Positions 1 to 6,398 of a DNA stretch of 26,837 nucleotides are shown in pieces (the stretch's first letter is position 1; each line of letters opens with the position of its first letter). Source of the stretch: an uncultured Eubacteriales bacterium (GTDB lineage Bacteria > Bacillota > Clostridia > Monoglobales > Monoglobaceae); assembly GCA_958346135.1 (NCBI GenBank), contig CATVQN010000002.1, forward strand, positions 1 to 26,837. The letters are read 5' to 3'. Under the pieces are notes generated by a model. The model did not search any database, had not been told where the DNA came from, and saw only the letters and a list, made by a program, of their open reading frames with translations. The position numbers and the translations under genes are program-made.

Positions 1-33
1 ATATCGCAGGAACAGAGCGGAATATCATTATTT

Positions 34-324
34 ATGAGAGAATGGAATAATATGGACAAACACAAGGACAATGCGATTTTACTCGAATTTCAAGATATGG
101 TAAAATATCTCCAAGAGGTGGTAAACGTGGGAGGTGTAGAGAATAAAAAGCTGTTCAATTCTGTATATGAAGAAATATCGGAGGAATTTGGTTATGATAT
201 TGCAATAAAAATGTATCAGATATATAAAGGTACTGCTCCTATATTTTTCATGACGCTTTCTATCTCTTCATTTACAAAAAATTGTAAATGCTTGTTTATT
301 AAAACAAGTCTTATAACACCCTGA
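34..324 (+). pseudogene. Truncated Mor-activator-like reading frame
   Basis: The frame is open to the left window edge, so the true start may lie outside; ATGs at 34 and 52 are the internal candidates and neither has a convincing ribosome site. Residues around 44-66 (YEEISEEFGYDIAIKMYQIYKG) resemble the N-terminal half of small Bacillota proteins of the Mor transcription activator family, where this stretch is normally followed by a Q-I-x-F-P segment and a helix-turn-helix. Here the similarity stops near base 232. The remaining residues (APIFFMTLSISSF onward) look unrelated and are read antisense to the leftward small gene at 216-476. I infer a Mor-like gene whose 3' half was lost in a rearrangement. 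The family call rests on pattern memory over about 23 residues, so it is tentative. Confidence 0.4.
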
Positions 325-476
325 TGTGTGCTTTTTCTTACATACACACTACACAAATATTGAGTTTCCTGTTTTAATTTTACAGACCAAAAGCATTTTG
401 AGTCAAGATACTCCGTTAAATTCCTGGCAAACCGCATAAGATTGAATGTATCACCGACCCTATAACTTTCTGTCAT
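216..476 (-). CDS. Small protein of unknown function, possibly 3'-truncated
   Basis: An 86-residue leftward gene that I do not recognise. The start is well supported: AGAGGTGA lies just upstream of the ATG at 476, and about 90 bases further upstream is a perfect TTGACA-17-TATAAT promoter. The protein is mixed polar and hydrophobic, with no signal peptide or clear membrane segment; residues 50-65 (THQGVIRLVLINKHLQ) are the most hydrophobic part. The last few codons fall inside the Mor-like frame on the other strand, so its natural C-terminus may have been lost at the same junction. It diverges from the broken XRE repressor gene at 673, the arrangement of a small phage or integrative-element control region. 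It could be a regulator or a partner of that repressor, but nothing in its sequence proves this. Confidence 0.5.
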   Translation of the reverse strand: MTESYRVGDTFNLMRFARNLTEYLDSKCFWSVKLKQETQYLCSVYVRKSTHQGVIRLVLINKHLQFFVNEEIESVMKNIGAVPLYI

Positions 477-569
477 TATCTTTCACCTCTTTGAAACATC
501 TCTCAAAAGCAAGTATTGTCGTTTTCAATAAGTTTTACTCCCTTTAATTTTTCTGCACTACATATAGAT

Positions 570-598
570 ATTATAGCAGGCAAATCGCCTATTGTCAA
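570..598 (-). promoter_or_regulatory. Perfect consensus sigma-A promoter, leftward
   Basis: On the minus strand TTGACA (598-593) and TATAAT (575-570) are separated by exactly 17 bases, so both hexamers match the sigma-A consensus. The spacer contains a small dyad, AGGC-N5-GCCT, that could be an operator half-site pair. The predicted start near 563 gives a leader of roughly 87 bases before the 86-residue gene. Confidence 0.75.
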
Positions 599-620
599 CT
601 ATTAGAATACTTTATATACC
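592..620 (+). promoter_or_regulatory. Rightward promoter of the XRE gene, sharing its -35 with the leftward promoter
   Basis: TTGTCA (592-597), a 17-base spacer and TATACC (615-620) point toward the XRE gene at 673. The -35 box occupies nearly the same base pairs as the leftward -35 box (593-598), because TTGTCAA reads as TTGACA on the other strand. The two promoters should therefore compete for polymerase. The -10 is less canonical than that of its partner. Confidence 0.5.
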
Positions 621-640
621 AATAGAGTATATTATATGCA
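601..640. repeat. 20-bp-period imperfect direct repeat, possible operator
   Basis: ATTAGAATACTTTATATACC (601-620) is followed directly by AATAGAGTATATTATATGCA (621-640), two imperfect copies sharing A-W-T-A-G-A-R-T-A-Y at their left ends. They overlap the -10 region and probable start site of the XRE promoter. That is where an autoregulating XRE repressor would be expected to bind. The operator role is inferred. Confidence 0.3.
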
Positions 641-672
641 TAAAATAAACTTATAGTGGAAGGAGTGTTTAA

Positions 673-966
673 ATGGTTGACTTTTCCGCAAAATTAAAGA
701 AACTAAGATTACAAAATAATATGAATCAAGAGCAATAGTCAAAACGTATTGGGTTAACAAAATCCATAATTTCCTCTTATGAAACAGGTATTCGAATGCC
801 ATCATACGATGCCTTATTAGCTATTTCAAGAGTTTTTAAGGTAAGTTGTGATTTTTTACTTGGAAATGATAATAATTTAAATATTGACATTATCGATTTA
901 TCCGGACTTACAGTTGAAGAAAAACATTCTATTCGAAATCTTATTAAAACCATGAAAAATAATTGA
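673..966 (+). pseudogene. XRE-family repressor gene interrupted by one amber codon
   Basis: Reading from the ATG at 673 (GGAAGGAG ribosome site just upstream) gives 97 codons of a typical small HTH_3/XRE repressor. Helix 1 is MVDFSAKLKKLRLQNNMNQEQ, followed by a recognition region with SIISSYETGIRMPSYDALL, then the usual VFKVSCDFLLG end and a short C-terminal tail to TGA at 964. Codon 22 is TAG (736-738), where the family normally has leucine (EQL-S/A-KRIG). TTG to TAG would be a single base change. The rest of the frame is intact, so the lesion is recent, or the base is a sequencing error. No downstream start would keep the whole HTH. Base composition is much richer in A and T than the flanking surface-polysaccharide genes. 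Confidence 0.85.
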
Positions 967-1105
967 AGAAAATATCTCGCCTGCGCTCAATACGACAACG
1001 TAGTGATTAGTGAATGAAAAATATCCTCCAGCCGGACGAACTAGACATATCAAAGTATCTAATATGAAAAATTATTTCCCTCTGTAGGAGGTATTCTTAA
1101 AAGCA

Positions 1106-1131
1106 GAAAAGACGCTCTAGGGCGTCTTTTC
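1106..1131. terminator. Bidirectional intrinsic terminator
   Basis: GAAAAGACGC (1106-1115), a six-base loop and GCGTCTTTTC (1122-1131) form a 10-bp stem with T-rich flanks on both strands. It lies about 20 bases beyond the stop of the large leftward secreted-protein gene. It also marks the edge between the AT-rich patch and the surface genes. Bases 967-1105 hold nothing I can recognise. Confidence 0.8.
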
Positions 1132-1152
1132 ATGTATACTATACTATACGAA

Positions 1153-3954
1153 CTACGGTAGCTCCAGCTTAGGAATCATAGAAGTCAGACCGGTGGATGC
1201 CGGTTCAATAAAAATTTTTAAAATCTGTCCCGGCTGAATCTCCACTGGCTGATTCAGGGAAAGCCACTGTTGTGTTTCTCCCTGTGAAACGGTTATCGTT
1301 TTATGTTCCATAGCGGTCAAAATTCCGCGTTCATAAACACCGCAAATGACCGTAAGCACCTGTTGCTCTGCCAGGGTTCCGATGTTGCGGATGGTCACTG
1401 TTTCAAGCTTCATGACCTTGCTTAGCTTAACCGCCGAAACCGGACTGCCGTTGAGTTCGCTCACCCGCCAGTCGGCAACCTGCAGCGGCTCAGCGACCAG
1501 GGTCAGAACCACGGTTTCATCCGGCTGGAGCATTCGTCCGGTTCCGTCCAGGATTTCCGTCCCGGCCGGCAGAATACTGTCATCCGCCATCTCACCGGGG
1601 CGCAGAAATGCGTAATACCGGCCGCTCACCAAATCCCGATACAGGCCGGAAAGCCCTTCGCTCTCCCAGGGCAGCGGCAGCTCGGCTTCGTCCCGGTTTC
1701 GGAATATATGATACTTATCATAATCCACCGCTGTCATTCCGCCGTCAAAATAGCTTTGCACCTTTGTCTCCGCATAGGCACGATAATATGGGGTTTCCCG
1801 CTGAATATGCACTGTACCGTCCTCTTTCGCCGAAGAGACTGCCAGCTGTTCATCGCCGTTTTGTGCCAGCACCGTCAATGGCGCATCCGCCTCAGGGCCT
1901 TCCGGAACAACCGCTACCTCCTCACGGGAGGTCAAAAACGAAAACGGCTGCTGTGCCGCATCACACAGCTTTTTAATAAACCGAGAAAAGTCAAAGTCCT
2001 CTGCCGTATTTTTTTGAACCACAGCCTCTCCCTGCTCGGCAAAGCACATGGGATCAAAATACGGCGTTTGCGTTACATAGGCACCATAGAGGTCACATAC
2101 GTTTTCTGCATCCGGCGGCGCCGTCAGTCGCAAACTGACAAACCTGGCATTTTGGGTATATTCCGGCGGCAGCGCATAGGTCAAATACAAGAACCCATCC
2201 TCCTCCGATGCCTCCTTGGGTCGGATAATATGTATGAAAGGCGCATCGGGATTTTGCAGACTGCAAATTTCCACGCCGTCAAAAGGATCCTCGCCCCAAA
2301 GCTTTAATGTCAGATAGTTTTGCCGATTCGGATCTGCAGCCAGATTCAGAACCATCGCTCCGTCCGGCAGCAAACTGCGGCAGGAAAAACTCCGGCCTGC
2401 TATCCAACGGCTATGCATCGCTGTGCGGAAGCTCTCAAACCGCTGTGCCAATTCCGCTTTAGCATCTCCCAAACAAAGCATATTTTTAAATTCCGCTTGG
2501 GAATAGTCCGGCTTCTCCTCCGGCGTCACGGTCAGATAATAGCTGCGCTGACGGGTTACGCTTCCGGAAGTAATAGTGGCTGTGGCAAGAATCCTGCGGC
2601 TGTGCCGGAACCAGCGAGGCTGGGTCACCGCTCCAAAAGCAGACAGCGTATCCCGTGCCGGCTCACCGGTATCGGCATCTACCGCCTGCCAGCTCAAGGT
2701 TGCTCGGGTGCCGTCATCTGCCGTATATTCCCGTAAAAGATCGGAACAAATATTTTCCGAATCCGTATTTTGGTTTAGTCCGTACACTGCCGCTTCCACT
2801 GCCGCCGCCATGTTTTTATCATCCGATACCCGAAGCGCCAGCGAAGGCGCCGCAGCGCTATCCCGACCTGCAAAAGCTACGGATCCGCCGCCTTCGCAGG
2901 CAACCCGCAGAGCAAGCTCTGTCTCGCCCCGGGAAAGACTTTCGTTAAGCAGATCGGTCAAATCAATCCGGCGGAGCTTTTCCGCATCCAATTGATTTCC
3001 GTGATATATCAGCTGCTCCCTGCCCTGGGGCAATGCGCCACTCTCTAAGGTTTCGTTGCTCCAGCCTGTATTCTCCAGCCGGTAAATTTTCAGTTCGGAA
3101 TCCGGTGCGGCCTCCATCAGCCCAAGCTGCAGATAGGCCAGATACACCGCACCCTGGATATTCTCTTTCTTAATGCTGAATTTTAGGTAGATATCACTGC
3201 CGTTACCGGCATCAAAGACATCATAACGAACCCCATCGTCTTTCTCTACCGCCGCACCGGCACTGAGCCAAGCCTTGGTCAGATCCGGCGTATCGGGATC
3301 ATGCGCAGTACCAGTCACAATTTTCAGGCAGGAACGAAAGGCCGGATCCTCATAATCACCGGCGGCATAGGTTACCACCTCACCGGATTTCGGTGCAGCC
3401 AGATGCAGAGAAACCTGCGACCTGCCCTCTTCCATCCACTTTCTTGCGTAATCGGTCAGATCCACCTCCGCCACAGAGGGAGTTTTGCCCGACTCCGGCA
3501 CGACCGAAACTTGGGCAATCATCACTTCACCAAGGGACGAAGGCCGGCTTTCGTAGGTCATATTCTCATTCCAGCCGTTCTCCGGCATCAGATAAATTCG
3601 GATTGGAATGCTGTCCTTTTCCGAGGTTCTCAAAACGGTAAACCGCAGACTCACCTGTTTTAACGATTCAGGCTCCTTATCCAGCAAACTCTCCAAATCA
3701 AAGCGCATATAGGCATCATAATCTCCGCCGGTGCGCTGTACAGCACCCGCTTCCCGAGGGCCTATCGGTTTCTTTTTATTCAGCTGCGGCGAAACCGAGG
3801 TTTCTGCCACAGGCAGAAGGCGCACAAATTCACCCTCGGCGCGAACCGTAGTCGGCTTGGAAATCATTCCAATCGGAATCACGCCCAGGAGCATGACGCT
3901 GGCAATCAGCATGACCGCCAGTTTTTTTGCGCTCTGTAACAGCTGTGCTTTCAT
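1153..3954 (-). CDS. Large secreted protein with DNRLRE/CBM96-like domains
   Basis: About 933 residues from the ATG at 3954, chosen because AGAGTGG sits six bases upstream and the protein then opens with a textbook signal peptide (KKLAVMLIASVMLLGVIP, likely cleavage after VRA near residue 40). The following ~170 residues resemble a DNRLRE (CBM96-like) module: a start with VRLLPVAETSV, a YMRFDLESL strand, a GWNENMTYESRP motif and a DLTDYARKWM segment. A second, more diverged copy follows (YLKFSIKK, GWSNETLESG, IDLTDLL). Next comes a region like bacterial Ig-type repeats (YTADDGTRATLSWQ to YYLTVTP). The C-terminal ~450 residues are beta-rich and unrecognised. There is no sorting signal or C-terminal membrane anchor. 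It is probably an exported, cell-surface carbohydrate-associated protein. It has its own promoter and terminators on both sides, so it is monocistronic. Confidence 0.7.
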   Translation of the reverse strand: MKAQLLQSAKKLAVMLIASVMLLGVIPIGMISKPTTVRAEGEFVRLLPVAETSVSPQLNKKKPIGPREAGAVQRTGGDYDAYMRFDLESLLDKEPESLKQVSLRFTVLRTSEKDSIPIRIYLMPENGWNENMTYESRPSSLGEVMIAQVSVVPESGKTPSVAEVDLTDYARKWMEEGRSQVSLHLAAPKSGEVVTYAAGDYEDPAFRSCLKIVTGTAHDPDTPDLTKAWLSAGAAVEKDDGVRYDVFDAGNGSDIYLKFSIKKENIQGAVYLAYLQLGLMEAAPDSELKIYRLENTGWSNETLESGALPQGREQLIYHGNQLDAEKLRRIDLTDLLNESLSRGETELALRVACEGGGSVAFAGRDSAAAPSLALRVSDDKNMAAAVEAAVYGLNQNTDSENICSDLLREYTADDGTRATLSWQAVDADTGEPARDTLSAFGAVTQPRWFRHSRRILATATITSGSVTRQRSYYLTVTPEEKPDYSQAEFKNMLCLGDAKAELAQRFESFRTAMHSRWIAGRSFSCRSLLPDGAMVLNLAADPNRQNYLTLKLWGEDPFDGVEICSLQNPDAPFIHIIRPKEASEEDGFLYLTYALPPEYTQNARFVSLRLTAPPDAENVCDLYGAYVTQTPYFDPMCFAEQGEAVVQKNTAEDFDFSRFIKKLCDAAQQPFSFLTSREEVAVVPEGPEADAPLTVLAQNGDEQLAVSSAKEDGTVHIQRETPYYRAYAETKVQSYFDGGMTAVDYDKYHIFRNRDEAELPLPWESEGLSGLYRDLVSGRYYAFLRPGEMADDSILPAGTEILDGTGRMLQPDETVVLTLVAEPLQVADWRVSELNGSPVSAVKLSKVMKLETVTIRNIGTLAEQQVLTVICGVYERGILTAMEHKTITVSQGETQQWLSLNQPVEIQPGQILKIFIEPASTGLTSMIPKLELP

Positions 3955-4040
3955 AAACATCCACTCTTTACTCTTACATTTTGCCGAAAAATCCGCAACC
4001 AAAACGGCAGAATCCCGGCAGGATACTATAATTCTATTAT

Positions 4041-4049
4041 ATTATAACA
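4041..4049 (-). promoter_or_regulatory. Extended -10 promoter of the large secreted-protein gene
   Basis: On the minus strand TGTTATAAT (4049-4041) is a TG-N-TATAAT extended -10 element; no good -35 box is visible upstream, as is usual for this class. The start would be near 4034, giving a leader of about 80 bases before the ATG at 3954. Confidence 0.55.
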
Positions 4050-4105
4050 CATTTTTATGAAAAAGAAACCCCTTTTTTTCAAAAAATGCTTGTTTTCCAT
4101 TATAA

Positions 4106-4158
4106 ATAAAAGAGAACCGCAGCAAAGAGACCTCATCCATCCCTTTTCTGTGGTTCTC
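4106..4158 (-). terminator. Intrinsic terminator of the murJ-polysaccharide operon
   Basis: Read leftward, GAGAACCACAG (4158-4148) pairs with CTGCGGTTCTC (4122-4112), an 11-bp stem with one G-U pair and a 25-base loop. It is followed by TTTTATTTATA. It lies about 80 bases past the stop of the last operon gene at 4236. Confidence 0.8.
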
Positions 4159-4235
4159 CTTTGAACTGATTTCCATTTCGGCACAATCTGCAAACGAAAT
4201 TTCCCGCTGCGGTACCCACAACCGCCTGTTACCGT

Positions 4236-4730
4236 CTATTGTGCCGCATGGCCAACCTCCACAATGGTAGATTCACATTGGGAGAACTTGGCGTTCATAT
4301 TTAAGGTTGATCCTACGCACATCTGTCGGTTGGTGTCGGTATAATAACCGCCGTCTCCCTCTTTTCCGTGAAAGGAAATGGTGACATGAGCGGTGTAGCG
4401 GCCCTCGACAGGAATCTCTTTATAGGTGCCGTCCGCCAAAAGAAGCATGGTCGTTCCGGGCTTCTCGGTCACATCCACAATCTCGCCAATGTATTCCTTG
4501 GTAGTGCGGTCAAAAACCGAGCCGCCCTTTTTCAGTGCGTCAACGTTATATTGACGAATATTTTTCACCTCTACCACACATTCCATCGGCTCTCCGGAGG
4601 CCGCCGGAACCCGGCTGCCGCTGCCGGAAAAACGTACGGCTGCGCCGCAGGCTATTACAATGATTGCCAGCACTGCCACAAGATCAATCACACTGATTTT
4701 TCCGAATAGTTTTCCGTCCTTTTTAAACAT
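4236..4730 (-). CDS. DUF4330-like membrane-anchored protein, second of a tandem pair
   Basis: 164 residues. A short cytosolic start (MFKKDGKLFGKISVIDL) precedes one membrane helix at about 18-35 (VAVLAIIVIACGAAV), so the remaining ~125 residues should lie outside the membrane. The KGRLFGKI-type opening and VDLLVVL-type helix match what I know of the DUF4330 family. The exported part contains a GEIVDV strand, a RYTAHVTISFHG strand and a STLNMNAKFSQCES segment. The ATG at 4730 has AAGGAGG upstream and lies 12 bases after the stop of the paralogue at 4743, so the two are translationally close. It is the last gene of the MurJ/ligase/GT4 operon. The function is not established; an accessory role in assembling the polysaccharide is inferred from context. 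Confidence 0.65.
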   Translation of the reverse strand: MFKKDGKLFGKISVIDLVAVLAIIVIACGAAVRFSGSGSRVPAASGEPMECVVEVKNIRQYNVDALKKGGSVFDRTTKEYIGEIVDVTEKPGTTMLLLADGTYKEIPVEGRYTAHVTISFHGKEGDGGYYTDTNRQMCVGSTLNMNAKFSQCESTIVEVGHAAQ

Positions 4731-4742
4731 TCCGCATCCTCC

Positions 4743-5216
4743 TTATTTCCCCGTGGTGTCCACAGCCAGAATAAAGCCGTAGCCTGCCCAGTTCTTATTT
4801 TTCACGGTGGCGCCCATTCCTACGCGGACTGCATTGCCGTTGATTTCCACCGTCTGGCCGGACTCGGTTCCGCTGCCCCGCAGCGTCAGCAAAATATCGA
4901 ACCGATTCGGAACCTCACCCTCGGTAATTTTTCCATTTAAGGTATCGTAGCTGATGGTTTTCGCCGGATTTACCTCTACCTTGGTAACCACGGTTTCCAT
5001 CTTTTCCTTTTCACCGATCACCACTACATCCCCCACCTGAGGCCGGCGTGCAAAATCCTCCTCTTTAGAGGTCAGCTCTACCATAATGTCCACTGTTTTA
5101 TCCTCTATCATACTGCTTTGCCGGCTGCGATGACTGAGAAAATAGCCACCTGCCGCCACTGCGGCAATCAGCACCAGAAGAATCAGCGCATCCATCCAAT
5201 TAAATTTTACTTTCAT
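4743..5216 (-). CDS. DUF4330-like membrane-anchored protein, first of a tandem pair
   Basis: 157 residues: a short basic start (MKVKFNWMD), one membrane helix at about 9-27 (ALILLVLIAAVAAGGYFL), then an exported domain of about 125 residues. That domain has the same order of blocks as the protein encoded at 4236-4730: a VDIMVELTSKE strand, GDVVVIGEKEK, VTKVEVNPAK, an RFDILLTLRG strand and a VEINGNAVRVGMGATV segment. I read the pair as an old duplication. The ribosome site (AAAGGTAGTGG) is less canonical than that of the paralogue. The gap of 69 bases to the upstream glycosyltransferase gene contains a 9-bp hairpin (5231-5267). The molecular function is unknown. Confidence 0.6.
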   Translation of the reverse strand: MKVKFNWMDALILLVLIAAVAAGGYFLSHRSRQSSMIEDKTVDIMVELTSKEEDFARRPQVGDVVVIGEKEKMETVVTKVEVNPAKTISYDTLNGKITEGEVPNRFDILLTLRGSGTESGQTVEINGNAVRVGMGATVKNKNWAGYGFILAVDTTGK

Positions 5217-5230
5217 AATCCACTACCTTT

Positions 5231-5267
5231 CCGGCTCACTGCATCTCTCCGGCCTGCCGTGAGCCGG
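5231..5267. other. Intercistronic hairpin without U-tract
   Basis: CCGGCTCAC (5231-5239) and GTGAGCCGG (5259-5267) form a perfect 9-bp GC-rich stem around a 19-base loop. It sits between the GT4 gene and the first DUF4330-like gene, and no T-run follows on the minus strand. It is therefore more likely an mRNA processing or stability element than a terminator. Confidence 0.55.
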
Positions 5268-5285
5268 GCAGACCTGGTATCTTTC

Positions 5286-6398
5286 CTATTTCTTTGCAAT
5301 CTCCTCATAGACCGCCTCAATGGCCCCTGTATTGACCCGGGCAGTGAATTTTTCTTCATAGACTGTCCGACAGTTTTCCGACATTCTTTGGTAGAGGGCA
5401 TCGTCACAAAACAGTCGCTGTAGCCGATCCGCTACCGCTTTCGGGTCATGGGTGGGCGTCAGGAAACCATTCACACCGTCGGTAATGACGCCGGGGTTTC
5501 CCCCAAAATCGGAAACCACCGCCGGCTTGCCAAGACTCATGCCCTCCAGCAAAGCAAGGCTGGTGGCCTCGGTGCCGAACGAGCAGTTTACCTGCACATC
5601 CATCAGGTGCATCAGCGGCGCTACATCGGATACGAAACCCATGAGAATGACCGAGTTCGAAAGATCCTCCTTTTGAATTTGTGCCTCCAGTGCGCCCTGC
5701 GTCTCCCCGGTGCCGGCAATCAGAAACTTGGCTTTCACTCCGGCATCCCGCAGGATTTTAGCCGCCTCAACAAAATACCTGTGACCCTTTACCACATTCA
5801 GCCTTGCCGCCATCACCGCAACCTTCTCCCCCGGTTCGATACGGTACTGCTGCCGCAGTGCCGAAACCACCGATTCGGGACAGGGCGGAAGCGGCTCTAC
5901 CCCGTTTAGAATCACCTGTATTTTCTTGGGACTGACTCCGGTATCGGTCAGATTTTCTTTTGCGGCCTCAGCCACCGCAATAATTCGGTCAGCGGTCATG
6001 TTATTCACCAGGCCGTTGATCTGCTTTCCCGGAAAGGAGGTCAGCCGCTTATTCGGCGGGAACACGCTGTGGCGGGTATAAACCACGGGGATTCCCAAAC
6101 TCTTTGCCGCAAGCCTTGCGGACATACTGGCGTGGGTATGAACCACGTCCGGCTTCAGCTCTTGAAACAGCCGTCGCAGTGCCGAAACCGCCTTAAGGTT
6201 TAGGGACTGCTCCGCAAGATACGGCAGCTCATGTACCGGAACCGAGAGCTTTTTCATTTCGGGGGTAAGCAGACTGTTTTGGGGCAGTACCGCCGACACC
6301 CGAAACCGGTTTCGGTCATAGGTTTTCAAAAAGGTAAGAATACATTTTCCGGCGCCGCCGATATTGGAGTCAGAGGACACCTCCACCACATTTAGCAT
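5286..6398 (-). CDS. GT4-family glycosyltransferase
   Basis: 370 residues with the GT-B fold signatures of family 4. The N-terminal acceptor-side domain has the glycine loop GGAGK (14-18) and a PDVVHTHAS motif (83-91). The C-terminal nucleotide-sugar domain opens with AARLNVVKGH (197-206), followed by FLIAGTGE and the E-x7-E pair E277/E285 in TEATSLALLEGMSLGKP. These enzymes transfer a sugar from an NDP donor to a lipid-linked acceptor at the inner face of the membrane. The gene overlaps the end of the upstream ligase-like gene by 7 bases, so the two are translationally coupled. Donor and acceptor cannot be read from sequence. Confidence 0.9.
   Translation of the reverse strand: MLNVVEVSSDSNIGGAGKCILTFLKTYDRNRFRVSAVLPQNSLLTPEMKKLSVPVHELPYLAEQSLNLKAVSALRRLFQELKPDVVHTHASMSARLAAKSLGIPVVYTRHSVFPPNKRLTSFPGKQINGLVNNMTADRIIAVAEAAKENLTDTGVSPKKIQVILNGVEPLPPCPESVVSALRQQYRIEPGEKVAVMAARLNVVKGHRYFVEAAKILRDAGVKAKFLIAGTGETQGALEAQIQKEDLSNSVILMGFVSDVAPLMHLMDVQVNCSFGTEATSLALLEGMSLGKPAVVSDFGGNPGVITDGVNGFLTPTHDPKAVADRLQRLFCDDALYQRMSENCRTVYEEKFTARVNTGAIEAVYEEIAKK

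Noticed and set aside
1708..2307. 199-codon rightward open frame opposite the large secreted-protein gene
   Set aside because: It is antisense to a well-supported gene with a signal peptide and domains, lacks a ribosome site, and its protein is rich in Arg, His and Cys with no family pattern, as expected for a shadow frame.
3955..4002. Similarity of the upstream extension MVADFSAK to the start of the XRE pseudogene (MVDFSAK)
   Set aside because: The extension lies before the true start of the secreted protein and would need a TTG start without a ribosome site; a seven-residue match is most likely chance.
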